Source: Candidatus Sabulitectum sp. (GTDB taxonomy: Bacteria; Fermentibacterota; Fermentibacteria; Fermentibacterales; JCC-6). From it: a DNA stretch of 8,754 bases. The notes under the pieces are model-generated. The model saw only the letters and a list, made by a program, of their open reading frames with translations, had not been told where the DNA came from and searched no databases. Every line of letters starts with the position of its first letter. Positions within the stretch are counted from its first letter, which is position 1. The DNA lies in assembly GCA_029934845.1 (NCBI GenBank), contig JAOZLN010000068.1, forward strand, positions 1-8,754, in the 5' to 3' direction. Positions 1 to 6,536 of the stretch are shown here, piece after piece. Position numbers and translations under genes: made by a program.

Positions 1-73
1 AGGTGGACATCCCTATCACGGCAGAGTGAAAGCTCTGGCGGAGAAGGCCCGCGAATGCGGACTGGAATTCTAG
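1..73 (+). CDS. rplR: 50S ribosomal protein L18, C-terminal end (partial)
   Basis: The window opens inside a gene. From base 2 the frame reads GGHPYHGRVKALAEKAREC and then GLEF before a TAG stop at 71-73. The YHGRVKALAE...GLEF ending is the classic C-terminus of ribosomal protein L18, which binds 5S rRNA with L5 and L25 in the central protuberance of the large subunit. Only about 23 residues are visible, so nothing can be said about the N-terminal half. Its position directly before rpsE is the universal spc operon order and supports the call. The stop codon is followed after 10 bases by the rpsE start, so the two are co-transcribed. Confidence 0.93.
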   Translation, partial: GGHPYHGRVKALAEKARECGLEF

Positions 74-83
74 GGGGACACTG

Positions 84-686
84 ATGGAACAAAAAACGGA
101 AAGAAACGACAGAAATCCCAGAAACTCTCGGAATTCCAGGGATTCCAGGGGTAAAAAGGGGCAGAAAAAGGAACGCAGGCCTTCTGCTATTGAAGAAGCC
201 GGTCTTATTGACAGGCTGATCACAGTGAACCGATGCGCAAAAGTTACCAAGGGTGGAAGAACCTTTGGTTTCAATGCCATTGTTGCAGTAGGCGATCAGA
301 ATGGCAGAGTTGGTATTGGCCTGGGCAAGGCAACTGAGCTTCCTGAATCAATCAGAAAAGCAACAGAGAATGCCCAGAAGTCTATGATCAAGGTGCCACT
401 GGTGGACAACCGTACACTTCCACATCTTATTATTGGTAACTATGGCGCAGGCAAGGTGCTTTTAAGACCTGCCAGCCCTGGTACCGGAGTAATTGCTGGA
501 AGTCCCGTACGCGCTATTATGGAATGTGCCGGCGTTAAGGATGTACTTACAAAGGCACAGGGATCGAACAACCCCCATAACGTTACAAAGGCGACTATGG
601 CCGGATTGAAAGATCTTATTACCATCGATCATATCAGCTCCGTCAGGCGCAAGATCGTCGCTGAAAGGAGCAAGGCTAATGGCTGA
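84..686 (+). CDS. rpsE: 30S ribosomal protein S5
   Basis: S5 is a small-subunit protein at the mRNA entry and decoding face, involved in translational accuracy. The body begins near residue 35 with the S5 double-stranded-RNA-binding fold (LIDRLITVNRCAKVTKGGR, then VGDQNGRVGIGLGKA). The C-terminal domain carries the family signatures RPASPGTGVIAGSPVRAIME and GSNNPHNVTKAT. The start at 84 has a GGGGG ribosome binding site six bases upstream. The 200-residue length exceeds the roughly 165 of E. coli and Bacillus because of a basic, probably disordered N-terminal tail of about 33 residues containing tandem Asn/Asp-X-Arg tripeptides. The C-terminal end (SSVRRKIVAERSKANG) lacks the RGKSVEE-like ending of many S5 proteins. 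The gene overlaps rpmD by eight bases. Confidence 0.97.
   Translation: MEQKTERNDRNPRNSRNSRDSRGKKGQKKERRPSAIEEAGLIDRLITVNRCAKVTKGGRTFGFNAIVAVGDQNGRVGIGLGKATELPESIRKATENAQKSMIKVPLVDNRTLPHLIIGNYGAGKVLLRPASPGTGVIAGSPVRAIMECAGVKDVLTKAQGSNNPHNVTKATMAGLKDLITIDHISSVRRKIVAERSKANG
105..149 (+). repeat. Five tandem 9-bp units encoding [N/D]-X-R in the S5 N-terminal tail
   Basis: Five consecutive 9-base units (AACGACAGA, AATCCCAGA, AACTCTCGG, AATTCCAGG, GATTCCAGG) encode NDR, NPR, NSR, NSR, DSR at residues 8-22 of S5. The last two units differ by a single base and share ATTCCAGG, so at least part of the array looks like recent slippage duplication. The resulting tail is basic and low in complexity, as expected of a disordered rRNA-contacting extension. 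Confidence 0.85.
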
Positions 687-870
687 AAAGAAGCTTCGGT
701 TGACAAAGGTTAGAAGTGCTATCGGCCGTCAGGGCATCCAGAAGAGAACTCTTGAAGCTCTGGGTCTTGGTAAGATGAACTCCTCAAAGCTACACAACGA
801 TACGCCTCAGATCAGGGGAATGATCTTCAAGGTAAAACATCTTCTTAAGGTAGAGGAGGTGGACGCATGA
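679..870 (+). CDS. rpmD: 50S ribosomal protein L30
   Basis: L30 is a small large-subunit protein. The 63-residue product matches the family along its length: a first beta strand (LRLTKVRSAIGR), the ALGLGKMN helix motif, and the DTPQIRGMIFKVKHLLKVEE ending, which corresponds to the usual DTPAVRGMI.KVKHLVKVEE. The start is supported by AAGGAG at 665-670, eight bases upstream, inside the end of rpsE. It overlaps rpsE by eight bases and rplO by four (ATGA), implying tight translational coupling. Some bacterial lineages have lost L30, so its presence is mildly informative about the organism. Confidence 0.96.
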   Translation: MAEKKLRLTKVRSAIGRQGIQKRTLEALGLGKMNSSKLHNDTPQIRGMIFKVKHLLKVEEVDA

Positions 871-1310
871 GAAGGCTTCAGCATCTTCGTCCGGCGCAGG
901 GCGCCAAGAAGGGTCGCAAACGCAGAGGTTGCGGTCTTGGAACCGGAAATGGCGGTACCGCTGGTAAGGGTCATAAAGGTCAGAAGGCAAGAGCAACGGT
1001 TCACCCGTGGTTCGAGGGTGGGCAGATGCCACTTCAGCGCCGTATGACACATAAGGGCTTCAGTAATGCCCGCCATGCAATCACGTACCAGGTTGTGAAT
1101 ATAGGCATGCTTAACCGGTTCGAGAAAGACTCGGTGGTTACGCCTGATTTACTTAAAGATGCAGGTCTCATCTCTTCAAGGATGAAGCCTGTAAAAATCC
1201 TCGGGCACGGACAGCTTGAACACGGTCTTACAGTGTGTGCTGATGCGTACACTGCAAGTGCTGAAAAAGCTATTACCGAAGCCGGAGGTACAGTGGAGGT
1301 GCTTAGCTGA
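867..1310 (+). CDS. rplO: 50S ribosomal protein L15
   Basis: L15 is a late-assembly protein of the large subunit with a long glycine- and arginine-rich N-terminal extension that threads into 23S rRNA. The N-terminus has the expected pattern: LRPAQGAKKGRKRRGCGLG, then TAGKGHKGQKAR and FEGGQMPLQRR. The globular part ends with SAEKAITEAGGTVEVLS, the family's typical C-terminus. The length of 147 residues is normal. A strong GAGGAGGT site (853-860) lies six bases before the ATG. In the glycine-rich stretch a cysteine (residue 22) takes the place of the arginine usual in GRG-type motifs. It overlaps rpmD by four bases and secY by one (TGATG), so all three are translated in series. Confidence 0.97.
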   Translation: MRRLQHLRPAQGAKKGRKRRGCGLGTGNGGTAGKGHKGQKARATVHPWFEGGQMPLQRRMTHKGFSNARHAITYQVVNIGMLNRFEKDSVVTPDLLKDAGLISSRMKPVKILGHGQLEHGLTVCADAYTASAEKAITEAGGTVEVLS

Positions 1311-2614
1311 TGCGCGGCTTTGACAGCGTAATGAAGATCCCGGAACTCCGGAAGAAGATTTTCTATACGTTCGGGTTACTGGCGATCTACCGCCTTGGTG
1401 GATTTATCCCGGTACCCGGTATCAACAGCCATGCTCTGCAGGAGGCATTTTCCAGTGGTGGTGGAGTTATGGGCATGTTCGACCTTTTTGTGGGTGGAGC
1501 GCTTCGAAGAGCTAGTATTTTTGCTCTTGGGATCATGCCTTACATCTCTGCCTCTATTATCGTACAGCTTCTGGGGTCTGTTCTTCCTTACTTCGAGAAA
1601 TTGAAGAAAGAGGGAGAGGCAGGCCGTCAGAAAATGACCGAGATCACCAGGTATGGAACGGTTCTTCTGGCCACTATACAGGGCCTGGGAATTAGTCAGT
1701 ACATTGCCAGTATGAATACTCAGGTGCCTGGGGTTGTTCCCAATCCTGGTATCGCGTTTACAATACAAACTGTTATTACCCTGGTTACAGGAACAATATT
1801 TGTTATGTGGCTGGGTGAGCGTATCGGTGAGCGCGGGATTGGTAACGGCATAAGCCTTATCATTTTCGCTGGTATTGTTGGCAGAATTCCCGCTGACATA
1901 AGTACCCTGTACCAGGACATTTTTGTTCTTCAGCAGACCAGTTTTATTACTGGGATCTTTCTGATTGCGTTTATGTTTATTGTGGTCACTTTTGTTGTGA
2001 TAATGACTGAGGCACAAAGAAGAATTCCAGTGTCGTATGCGAAGCAGGTCAGGGGAAGAAAGGTCTATGGAGGCCAGAGTACCCACATACCTCTCAGATT
2101 GAATACCGCAGGTGTTATTCCTGTGATCTTCGCCCAGTCTTTCATGATGTTTCCATCCACTCTTGCCATGTTCTTCCCGAACAGTGACATTTCAGGGTGG
2201 GTAAACACATGGATGGCACCGGGTGGAGCGGTCTACATCACAATTTATACAACGCTTATCATTCTGTTTGCCTATGTATACACTGCCATGGTTTTCAATC
2301 CGCAGGACCTGGCTGATAACATGAAGAAGCAGGGTGGGTTCATTCCCGGTCGCAAGCCTGGAAAGAGCACAGCAAAGTACATAGAGAAGGTGCTGGTAAG
2401 AGTTACTCTGCCCGGCGCACTTTTCCTTGCTGCTGTAGCGGTACTTCCAATGTTGATGATGCGTTATGTAGGTCTTAACTTCATGTTCGGTGGAACCAGT
2501 CTTCTGATTGTTGTGGGTGTTGCTCTTGAAACACTCAGACAGATAGAGACCCACCTGCTTATGAGACATTACGACGGATTCCTTACCAAGGGAAGGATAC
2601 GCGGAAGACGATGA
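1310..2614 (+). CDS. secY: Preprotein translocase subunit SecY
   Basis: SecY is the channel-forming subunit of the SecYEG translocon in the cytoplasmic membrane, exporting and inserting proteins with SecA or the ribosome. The 434-residue protein has the ten hydrophobic segments expected. Recognisable pieces are the first membrane segment (about 17-32) followed by GGFIPVPGI, the EAQRRIPVSYAKQ cytoplasmic loop (about 234-246), the NPQDLADNMKKQGGFIPGRKPG loop (from about 330) that contacts SecA, and the C-terminal tail ETLRQIETHLLMRHYDGFL (from about 407), also a SecA and ribosome contact. The start is supported by GGAGG at 1295-1299; a second in-frame ATG seven codons later is less well placed. 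It overlaps rplO by one base and adk by four. Confidence 0.98.
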   Translation: MRGFDSVMKIPELRKKIFYTFGLLAIYRLGGFIPVPGINSHALQEAFSSGGGVMGMFDLFVGGALRRASIFALGIMPYISASIIVQLLGSVLPYFEKLKKEGEAGRQKMTEITRYGTVLLATIQGLGISQYIASMNTQVPGVVPNPGIAFTIQTVITLVTGTIFVMWLGERIGERGIGNGISLIIFAGIVGRIPADISTLYQDIFVLQQTSFITGIFLIAFMFIVVTFVVIMTEAQRRIPVSYAKQVRGRKVYGGQSTHIPLRLNTAGVIPVIFAQSFMMFPSTLAMFFPNSDISGWVNTWMAPGGAVYITIYTTLIILFAYVYTAMVFNPQDLADNMKKQGGFIPGRKPGKSTAKYIEKVLVRVTLPGALFLAAVAVLPMLMMRYVGLNFMFGGTSLLIVVGVALETLRQIETHLLMRHYDGFLTKGRIRGRR

Positions 2615-3186
2615 GAATAGCATTCTTCGGTTCTCCAGGGTCAGGCAAAGGCACTCAGGCAGCTGAGCTGGCAACAGGTTACAGTTTGACACATATCTCT
2701 ACGGGAGAAATGTTCAGAGCCAAGGTTCTGGATGGAACCCGTATAGGCAGGAGGATCGGTGATACAATTGCTGCGGGTAGTCTGGTGGACGATATCACCG
2801 CCAACTATGTTCTGTTCAAGGCCATTGAAGGGCTGAACAGATTCCTGGTTGATGGCTACCCGCGAAATGTTGCACAGGCCAGGATGTTTGATCTGCACCT
2901 GGACAATCTGGGTACAAAACTGACCTGCGCACTGTTTCTGGATGTTCCGTTGGAAGTAGCCCAAGAAAGGCTTACTCTCAGGCGCTCTCAGAGACAGGAC
3001 AAAGTAGAGAATTACAGACGAGCTGATGATGCCCCAGCGGTGATCCATCATCGGTTTGATGTTTACCGGAGGCAAACTGAACCGCTGCTCCATTACTATT
3101 CTGATAGAATGATCAGAGTTGATGGAACAGGTTCCCCTGCTGAAGTGACACGCAAAATAGCAAAGGCGCTTCAGAAATGGGAATAG
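2611..3186 (+). CDS. adk: Adenylate kinase, short-LID form
   Basis: This enzyme interconverts ATP + AMP and 2 ADP in the cytoplasm, balancing adenylate pools. The P-loop is G7-SPGSGKG-T15. STGEMFR (30-36) supplies Thr31 and Arg36 of the AMP site, and Thr31, rather than the Ala of UMP/CMP kinases, favours adenylate specificity. DGYPR (81-85) is the NMP-binding motif. RADD (137-140) and Arg148 are the LID and core arginine region, followed by the TEPLLHYY segment. The LID (about 124-136) is short and has no zinc cysteines, unlike the long forms of E. coli and Bacillus; this explains the 191-residue length. The gene sits between secY and map, its classic position, overlapping both (4 and 10 bases). 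A UMP/CMP kinase identity is possible but unlikely. Confidence 0.95.
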   Translation: MRIAFFGSPGSGKGTQAAELATGYSLTHISTGEMFRAKVLDGTRIGRRIGDTIAAGSLVDDITANYVLFKAIEGLNRFLVDGYPRNVAQARMFDLHLDNLGTKLTCALFLDVPLEVAQERLTLRRSQRQDKVENYRRADDAPAVIHHRFDVYRRQTEPLLHYYSDRMIRVDGTGSPAEVTRKIAKALQKWE

Positions 3187-3923
3187 TCACTCTGAAAAGA
3201 GATGTAGATTCGGTAAGGGAATCGTGCAGGATCGTAAGGAAAGTTCTTACGGAACTGGCGCAGTTTATAGAGCCGGGTGTTACCACGGCGGAGATCAATG
3301 CACTGGGAAGGGATATCATGAGGACAGAGGGTGCAGTTCCCTCCTTCCTCAATTACAATGGCTATCCTGCTGCGGTTTGTGTATCAATTAATCGCGAAGT
3401 TGTGCATGGCATTCCATCCGCTGAAAGAGTTGTTAAGGATGGAGATTTAGTAAGTATTGATGTTGGTGCCTACAAGAACGGTTACCATGGTGATGCTGCC
3501 GACACAATTATTGTGGGAAGCGTTTCCTCTGAAGTCAGAAGACTTGTTGAAGTTACTTATGAAGCAAGGAATCTGGGAATAGCAGCGGCTATTCAGGGTA
3601 ATCATGTGGGAGACATCGGATATGCTGTACAGAGTTACGTGGAGTCAAATGGATTCAGTGTGGTTCATCAGCTGGTGGGGCACGGAATTGGTAAAAAACT
3701 TCACGAAAGACCGCAAGTGCCAAATTACGGCAAAGCGGGAAAAGGCATGAAGCTTAGTAACGGGCTTTTGCTGGCAATAGAACCAATGGTGAATGCCGGA
3801 GCTGCAAAAGTAAGGGTTTTGAAGGACGGTTGGACTGTTGTCACCGATGATGGAAGTCTCTCTGCTCATGCAGAGAATACCATCATGATCAACGGTAATT
3901 CTCCGGAAATATTGACAGCATAG
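3177..3923 (+). CDS. map: Type I methionine aminopeptidase
   Basis: This metalloprotease removes the initiator methionine from nascent proteins at the ribosome exit. The pita-bread fold signatures are all present. His77 lies in VVHGIPS. The five metal ligands are Asp95 (SIDVGA), Asp106 (YHGDAAD), His169 (GHGIGKKLHE), Glu202 (AIEPMV) and Glu233 (SAHAENTI). The length of 248 residues fits the type I form without an N-terminal extension. The residue after Glu233 is Asn where many homologues have His (AEHT), a small deviation. The start overlaps adk by ten bases and has only a weak AAAGG site ten bases upstream, so translation probably depends on coupling to adk. The end of the gene contains a candidate promoter for infA. 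Confidence 0.97.
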   Translation: MGIVTLKRDVDSVRESCRIVRKVLTELAQFIEPGVTTAEINALGRDIMRTEGAVPSFLNYNGYPAAVCVSINREVVHGIPSAERVVKDGDLVSIDVGAYKNGYHGDAADTIIVGSVSSEVRRLVEVTYEARNLGIAAAIQGNHVGDIGYAVQSYVESNGFSVVHQLVGHGIGKKLHERPQVPNYGKAGKGMKLSNGLLLAIEPMVNAGAAKVRVLKDGWTVVTDDGSLSAHAENTIMINGNSPEILTA

Positions 3924-3940
3924 TCTTTTATAAAGATATT
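3912..3940 (+). promoter_or_regulatory. Candidate sigma70-type promoter for infA and the downstream alpha-operon genes
   Basis: A perfect TTGACA -35 hexamer (3912-3917), 17 bases of spacer and GATATT (3935-3940, four of six matches to TATAAT) straddle the map stop codon. Transcription would start near 3947, about 25 bases ahead of infA. This is the only sizeable gap (48 bases) in the cluster upstream of pfkA apart from short leaders, which fits an internal promoter. It is inferred from pattern only. Confidence 0.35.
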
Positions 3941-3971
3941 TGCACTTCCTTGACAGGATGGAGAGGACAAG

Positions 3972-4196
3972 ATGGCGAAAGAACCGGGCATAGTTGTTGA
4001 CGGAACAGTTCTTGAAACTCTTCCAAACAGCATGTGTCGCGTCGAACTTGATAAGCCGGAGGGACATGTTGTTCTCTGTCATGTGTCAGGCAAGATGAGG
4101 ATGCACTACATTCGTATTCTGATCGGAGACAGGGTGACAGTTGAATTGTCCCCTTATGATCTGAGCAGAGGACGGATCACTTACAGGTACAAGTGA
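3972..4196 (+). CDS. infA: Translation initiation factor IF-1
   Basis: IF-1 binds the A site of the 30S subunit during initiation and assists IF-2 and IF-3. The 74-residue OB-fold protein matches the family closely: GTVLETLPNSMCRVEL, then HVVLCHVSGKMRMHYIRIL, GDRVTVELSPYDLSRGRITYRYK. The loop between the first strands (DKPEGH) is one or two residues longer than the common ENGH form. The ATG is preceded by GGAGAGGA at 3960-3967. The gene follows map by 48 bases, and its stop codon overlaps the rpmJ ribosome binding site. This is the usual position in bacteria that keep infA within the ribosomal cluster. Confidence 0.98.
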   Translation: MAKEPGIVVDGTVLETLPNSMCRVELDKPEGHVVLCHVSGKMRMHYIRILIGDRVTVELSPYDLSRGRITYRYK

Positions 4197-4206
4197 GGTA
4201 AAAGAG

Positions 4207-4323
4207 ATGAAAGTACGCAGTTCAGTAAAAAAGATTTGCGAATATTGTCGAATTGTACGAAGAGAGGGAAAAGTATTTGTTATTTGTTCCCGAAATCCTC
4301 GTCACAAACAGAGACAGGGATAG
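4207..4323 (+). CDS. rpmJ: 50S ribosomal protein L36 (zinc-ribbon form)
   Basis: L36 is the smallest large-subunit protein. The 38 codons read MKVRSSVKKICEYCRIVRR and then EGKVFVICSRNPRHKQRQG, which is the canonical L36 sequence. Cys11, Cys14, Cys27 and His33 form the zinc site, so this is the zinc-binding (C+) paralogue rather than the zinc-free form induced under zinc starvation. GAGGT (4195-4199) lies seven bases before the ATG and overlaps the infA stop. The gene ends 29 bases before rpsM. Confidence 0.97.
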   Translation: MKVRSSVKKICEYCRIVRREGKVFVICSRNPRHKQRQG

Positions 4324-4335
4324 CCGCCGGGCGGC
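4323..4335 (+). promoter_or_regulatory. GC-rich inverted repeat in the rpsM leader
   Basis: GCCGCC-G-GGCGGC is a perfect dyad beginning at the last base of the rpmJ stop codon. As RNA it would fold as GCCGC/GCGGC with a CGG loop, just ahead of the rpsM GGAGG site (4342-4346). No T-run follows, so it is not an intrinsic terminator. A role in rpsM leader folding, processing or ribosomal-protein autoregulation is possible but unproven. Confidence 0.4.
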
Positions 4336-4352
4336 ATTAACGGAGGTAAGAA

Positions 4353-4718
4353 GTGGCGAGAATAGCAGGTGTGGATCTGCCGCGTAACAAGATGGTTTTA
4401 TACGCGCTGCCATACATTCACGGTATCGGTATGACTTCTTCAAAAGAGATTCTTACTAAAGCAGGAATTCCTTTTGAAAGAAGCACTGATACTCTTACGG
4501 AAACCGACGTAGCGGCTCTCCGTAAGGTTATTGAAGACGACTATAAGGTTGAGGGTGCCCTCAGAACAGAATTGAATATGAACCGTAAGAGACTTATGGA
4601 TATTGGTTGCTATCGTGGCCTCAGGCACAGAAAGAACCTTCCAGTAAGAGGTCAGCGCACACACACAAACGCCAGGACAAGAAAAGGTCCCAAGCGTGGC
4701 CATGGAAAAAGGAAGTAG
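4353..4718 (+). CDS. rpsM: 30S ribosomal protein S13
   Basis: S13 lies in the head of the small subunit and contacts the P-site tRNA and the large subunit. The protein begins MARIAGVDLPRNKMVLYALP, has GIGMTSSKEIL in the helix-hairpin-helix region, and ends with the conserved RGLRHRKNLPVRGQRTHTNA and a lysine/arginine-rich tail that reaches tRNA. It has 121 residues, as usual. The start codon is GTG at 4353, chosen because translation from it gives the universal MARIAGV N-terminus and GGAGG lies six bases upstream. It is followed by rpsK after seven bases. Confidence 0.98.
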   Translation: MARIAGVDLPRNKMVLYALPYIHGIGMTSSKEILTKAGIPFERSTDTLTETDVAALRKVIEDDYKVEGALRTELNMNRKRLMDIGCYRGLRHRKNLPVRGQRTHTNARTRKGPKRGHGKRK

Positions 4719-4725
4719 GTGAGTC

Positions 4726-5124
4726 ATGCCAAAAGGAAAAGCGCGTAGAGTTACAAAGAAGATAGCCAAGGTTTCTGACATACATGGTGTTGCCCACATC
4801 AAATCTTCTTTTAACAATACAGTGATTACCATTTCCGATAAGAATGGGAATGTAATTACCTGGGCCAGTGGTGGTACGACAGGTGTTCAGGGAACAAGGA
4901 AGAGTACTGCATTTGCTGCAAGCCAGGCTTCAGTACAGGTTGCTGAAAAGGCTCTTGAAGCTGGGCTGAAAAAAGTTGAAGTATGGGTTAGAGGACCTGG
5001 TTCTGGAAGAGAAGCAGCAGTTCGTGCCCTCCAGTCAACAGACCTTGAGGTTACCGGTGTTAAGGATATCACCAGAATACCTCACAACGGATGCAGGCCT
5101 AACAAGAGACGCAGAGGCAAGTAA
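4726..5124 (+). CDS. rpsK: 30S ribosomal protein S11
   Basis: S11 forms part of the small-subunit platform near the mRNA exit channel. Family motifs are clear: AHIKSSFNNTVITISDKNGN, W-ASGGTTGVQGTRKST, FAASQAS, GLKKVEVWVRGPGSGREAAVRAL and DITRIPHNGCRPNKRRRGK. The length of 132 residues is typical. In the last motif the usual CRPPKRRRV reads CRPNKRRRGK, a mild departure at a very conserved spot. The ATG follows a GGTGAG site directly after the rpsM stop. In many bacteria rpsD (S4) comes next; here rpoA follows after 29 bases. Confidence 0.98.
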   Translation: MPKGKARRVTKKIAKVSDIHGVAHIKSSFNNTVITISDKNGNVITWASGGTTGVQGTRKSTAFAASQASVQVAEKALEAGLKKVEVWVRGPGSGREAAVRALQSTDLEVTGVKDITRIPHNGCRPNKRRRGK

Positions 5125-5144
5125 CTGAAAACTTCAGCGTTCAG
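5125..5144 (+). promoter_or_regulatory. Small hairpin with alternative pairing in the rpoA leader
   Basis: CTGAA (5125-5129), immediately after the rpsK stop codon, can pair with TTCAG at 5133-5137 (AAC loop) or with a second TTCAG at 5140-5144, which abuts the rpoA GGGGG ribosome binding site. The stems are only five base pairs, so the structure is weak, and any regulatory role is speculative. Confidence 0.25.
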
Positions 5145-5153
5145 GGGGATACG

Positions 5154-6137
5154 ATGGAATTCATGAAACTTCATCTGCCGGATATCATCGAGTGGAACGA
5201 TGAGACACTCACAGATACTTATGGTAGAATGACTGTTACTGCTCTTGAAAGAGGTTTCGGTAGAACGTTTGGAACCGCTCTTCGCAGGGTAATGCTCTCT
5301 TCTCTTGAAGGATCAGCACCGGTTTCTGTTTCGATCAAGGGTGCTGAACACGAGTTCAGTGTACTTACCGGTGTGCTTGAAGATGTACCGGACATTATTC
5401 TTAATGTGAAATCACTCTCTGTCAAGTATGATGGTGACGAAACAGCTCAGCTTTTTCTTAAAGCCGATAAGGTCGGTGTGTATACTGCTGCATCGTTCGA
5501 ATGTCCGGAAGATGTTACCATATCCAATCCTGATCAGCTTATTGCAGAGATCACGGAAGACAGTGGAGAACTCGATATTGTTGTGGATATTCAGCGGGGC
5601 AAAGGCTTTATTACTCAGGACGAGTGGTACAATTCAGGAAAGGGCCGTGAGATCGGCACCATTCTTGTTGACTCCTGGTTCTGCCCTGTAAAAAAAGTCA
5701 ATTTTGAGGTGGAAAGTGCTAGAGTTGGAGACAGAACCGACTTCGATAAACTTAATATTGAAGTAACCACCGATGGAAGCATTTCTCCCAGGGATGCCAT
5801 TGAGAGTTCTACAAAAATTCTTATGAGGCATTTTGAAATGATACTTGGTATTGGTCTTGAGGAACCTGAATTGGAAATAGAAGAGCTAGAGGCAGACGAA
5901 GATGCAATGGAAGAAGCACCTGTGGTTGAGAATGAACCAGCAGCAGATGTGGATCTTGCCGACACTGACCTCTCTAAAAGGTATGTAAAGATTCTGTCAG
6001 CCGGTGGCATTGCTACTGTTGACCAGCTGGCAGCCAAGACTGCTGATGAGCTTCTTGAACTTCGCAATTTCGGGGCTGCATCTCTGGATGTTGTCAAGGA
6101 ACTGCTGGAGTCTCACAAACGCTCACTGGCAATATAG
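5154..6137 (+). CDS. rpoA: DNA-directed RNA polymerase subunit alpha
   Basis: Alpha dimerises to nucleate RNA polymerase assembly, and its C-terminal domain binds promoter UP elements and activators. The N-terminal domain (to about 235) has ERGFGRTFGTALRRVMLSSL and GVLEDVPDIILNVKSL. A linker at 236-274 has 18 acidic residues and no basic ones, and is about 11 residues longer than in E. coli. The C-terminal domain (about 275-325) keeps the helix-hairpin-helix core (GGIATVDQLAAKTADELLELRNFG). It retains the equivalents of E. coli Arg265 (Arg276), Gly296 (Gly307) and Ser299 (Ser310), but has Lys279 for Asn268, Ile280 for Cys269 and Ala309 for Lys298. The ATG at 5154 has GGGGG five bases upstream; an ATG three codons later is worse placed. 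The total of 327 residues is normal. Confidence 0.98.
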   Translation: MEFMKLHLPDIIEWNDETLTDTYGRMTVTALERGFGRTFGTALRRVMLSSLEGSAPVSVSIKGAEHEFSVLTGVLEDVPDIILNVKSLSVKYDGDETAQLFLKADKVGVYTAASFECPEDVTISNPDQLIAEITEDSGELDIVVDIQRGKGFITQDEWYNSGKGREIGTILVDSWFCPVKKVNFEVESARVGDRTDFDKLNIEVTTDGSISPRDAIESSTKILMRHFEMILGIGLEEPELEIEELEADEDAMEEAPVVENEPAADVDLADTDLSKRYVKILSAGGIATVDQLAAKTADELLELRNFGAASLDVVKELLESHKRSLAI

Positions 6138-6155
6138 AAAGGATCGGGAGTTTAG

Positions 6156-6530
6156 ATGCGCCACAGGAAAACAACTCCCAAGCTGGGCAGAAGAAAGGAC
6201 GCTAGAACCAGGATGCTCCGGAATCTGGTAACATCTCTTTTCCTAGAGGAAAGAATTATTACCAGTCATGCCAGAGCAAAGGCGACCCGAAGTCTTGCCG
6301 AGAGAATAATAACAAAGGGTAAGAAAGATACTGTTCACTCTCGCAGACTGGTTGCCGGTATGGTTTACGGTTCTGCTCCAGTGAAGAAGTTATTTAATGA
6401 GCTTGGTCCCCGCTATGCGGACAGACCAGGCGGCTATACCCGCATAATAAAGCTTGGTCCCCGTCATGGAGACGCGGCTGAAGCTGTTATTCTCGAGCTT
6501 GTTGACTCTCCGGCAAAAAGCGGAGAGTAA
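6156..6530 (+). CDS. rplQ: 50S ribosomal protein L17
   Basis: L17 binds near the peptide exit tunnel of the large subunit. The product starts MRHRKTTPKLGRRKDARTRM, continues LRNLVTSLFLEERIITSHARAK, and ends with GGYTRIIKLGPRHGDAAEAV and ILELV, all diagnostic. It has 124 residues, close to the common 115-130. GGGAG at 6146-6150 lies five bases before the ATG. It follows rpoA by 18 bases, the normal end of the alpha operon. Its last codons and stop form one arm of a hairpin that covers the pfkA ribosome binding site. Confidence 0.98.
   Translation: MRHRKTTPKLGRRKDARTRMLRNLVTSLFLEERIITSHARAKATRSLAERIITKGKKDTVHSRRLVAGMVYGSAPVKKLFNELGPRYADRPGGYTRIIKLGPRHGDAAEAVILELVDSPAKSGE
6505..6528 (+). promoter_or_regulatory. 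Hairpin over the rplQ stop that sequesters the pfkA ribosome binding site
   Basis: ACTCTCCG (6505-6512) and CGGAGAGT (6521-6528) are perfectly complementary across an eight-base loop (GCAAAAAG). The 3' arm contains GGAGAG (6522-6527), the only visible ribosome binding site for the TTG start at 6537, and its last base is the first base of the rplQ TAA stop. No T-run follows, so it is not a terminator. A ribosome finishing rplQ would open the hairpin and expose the site, which is the expected layout for obligate translational coupling. The pairing is seen; the coupling is inferred. Confidence 0.6.
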
Positions 6531-6536
6531 AGACGA

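Noticed and set aside
1376..2086. A 236-codon minus-strand open frame inside secY.
   Set aside because: SecY on the + strand is full length and unambiguous; the antisense translation is low complexity without family signatures.
2611..3186. Possible UMP/CMP kinase instead of adenylate kinase.
   Set aside because: STGEMFR has the adenylate-kinase threonine rather than alanine, and the secY-adk-map position is classic.
5615..6097. A serine-rich minus-strand open frame opposite the rpoA linker.
   Set aside because: Its serine runs are the antisense image of the glutamate- and aspartate-rich linker codons of rpoA.
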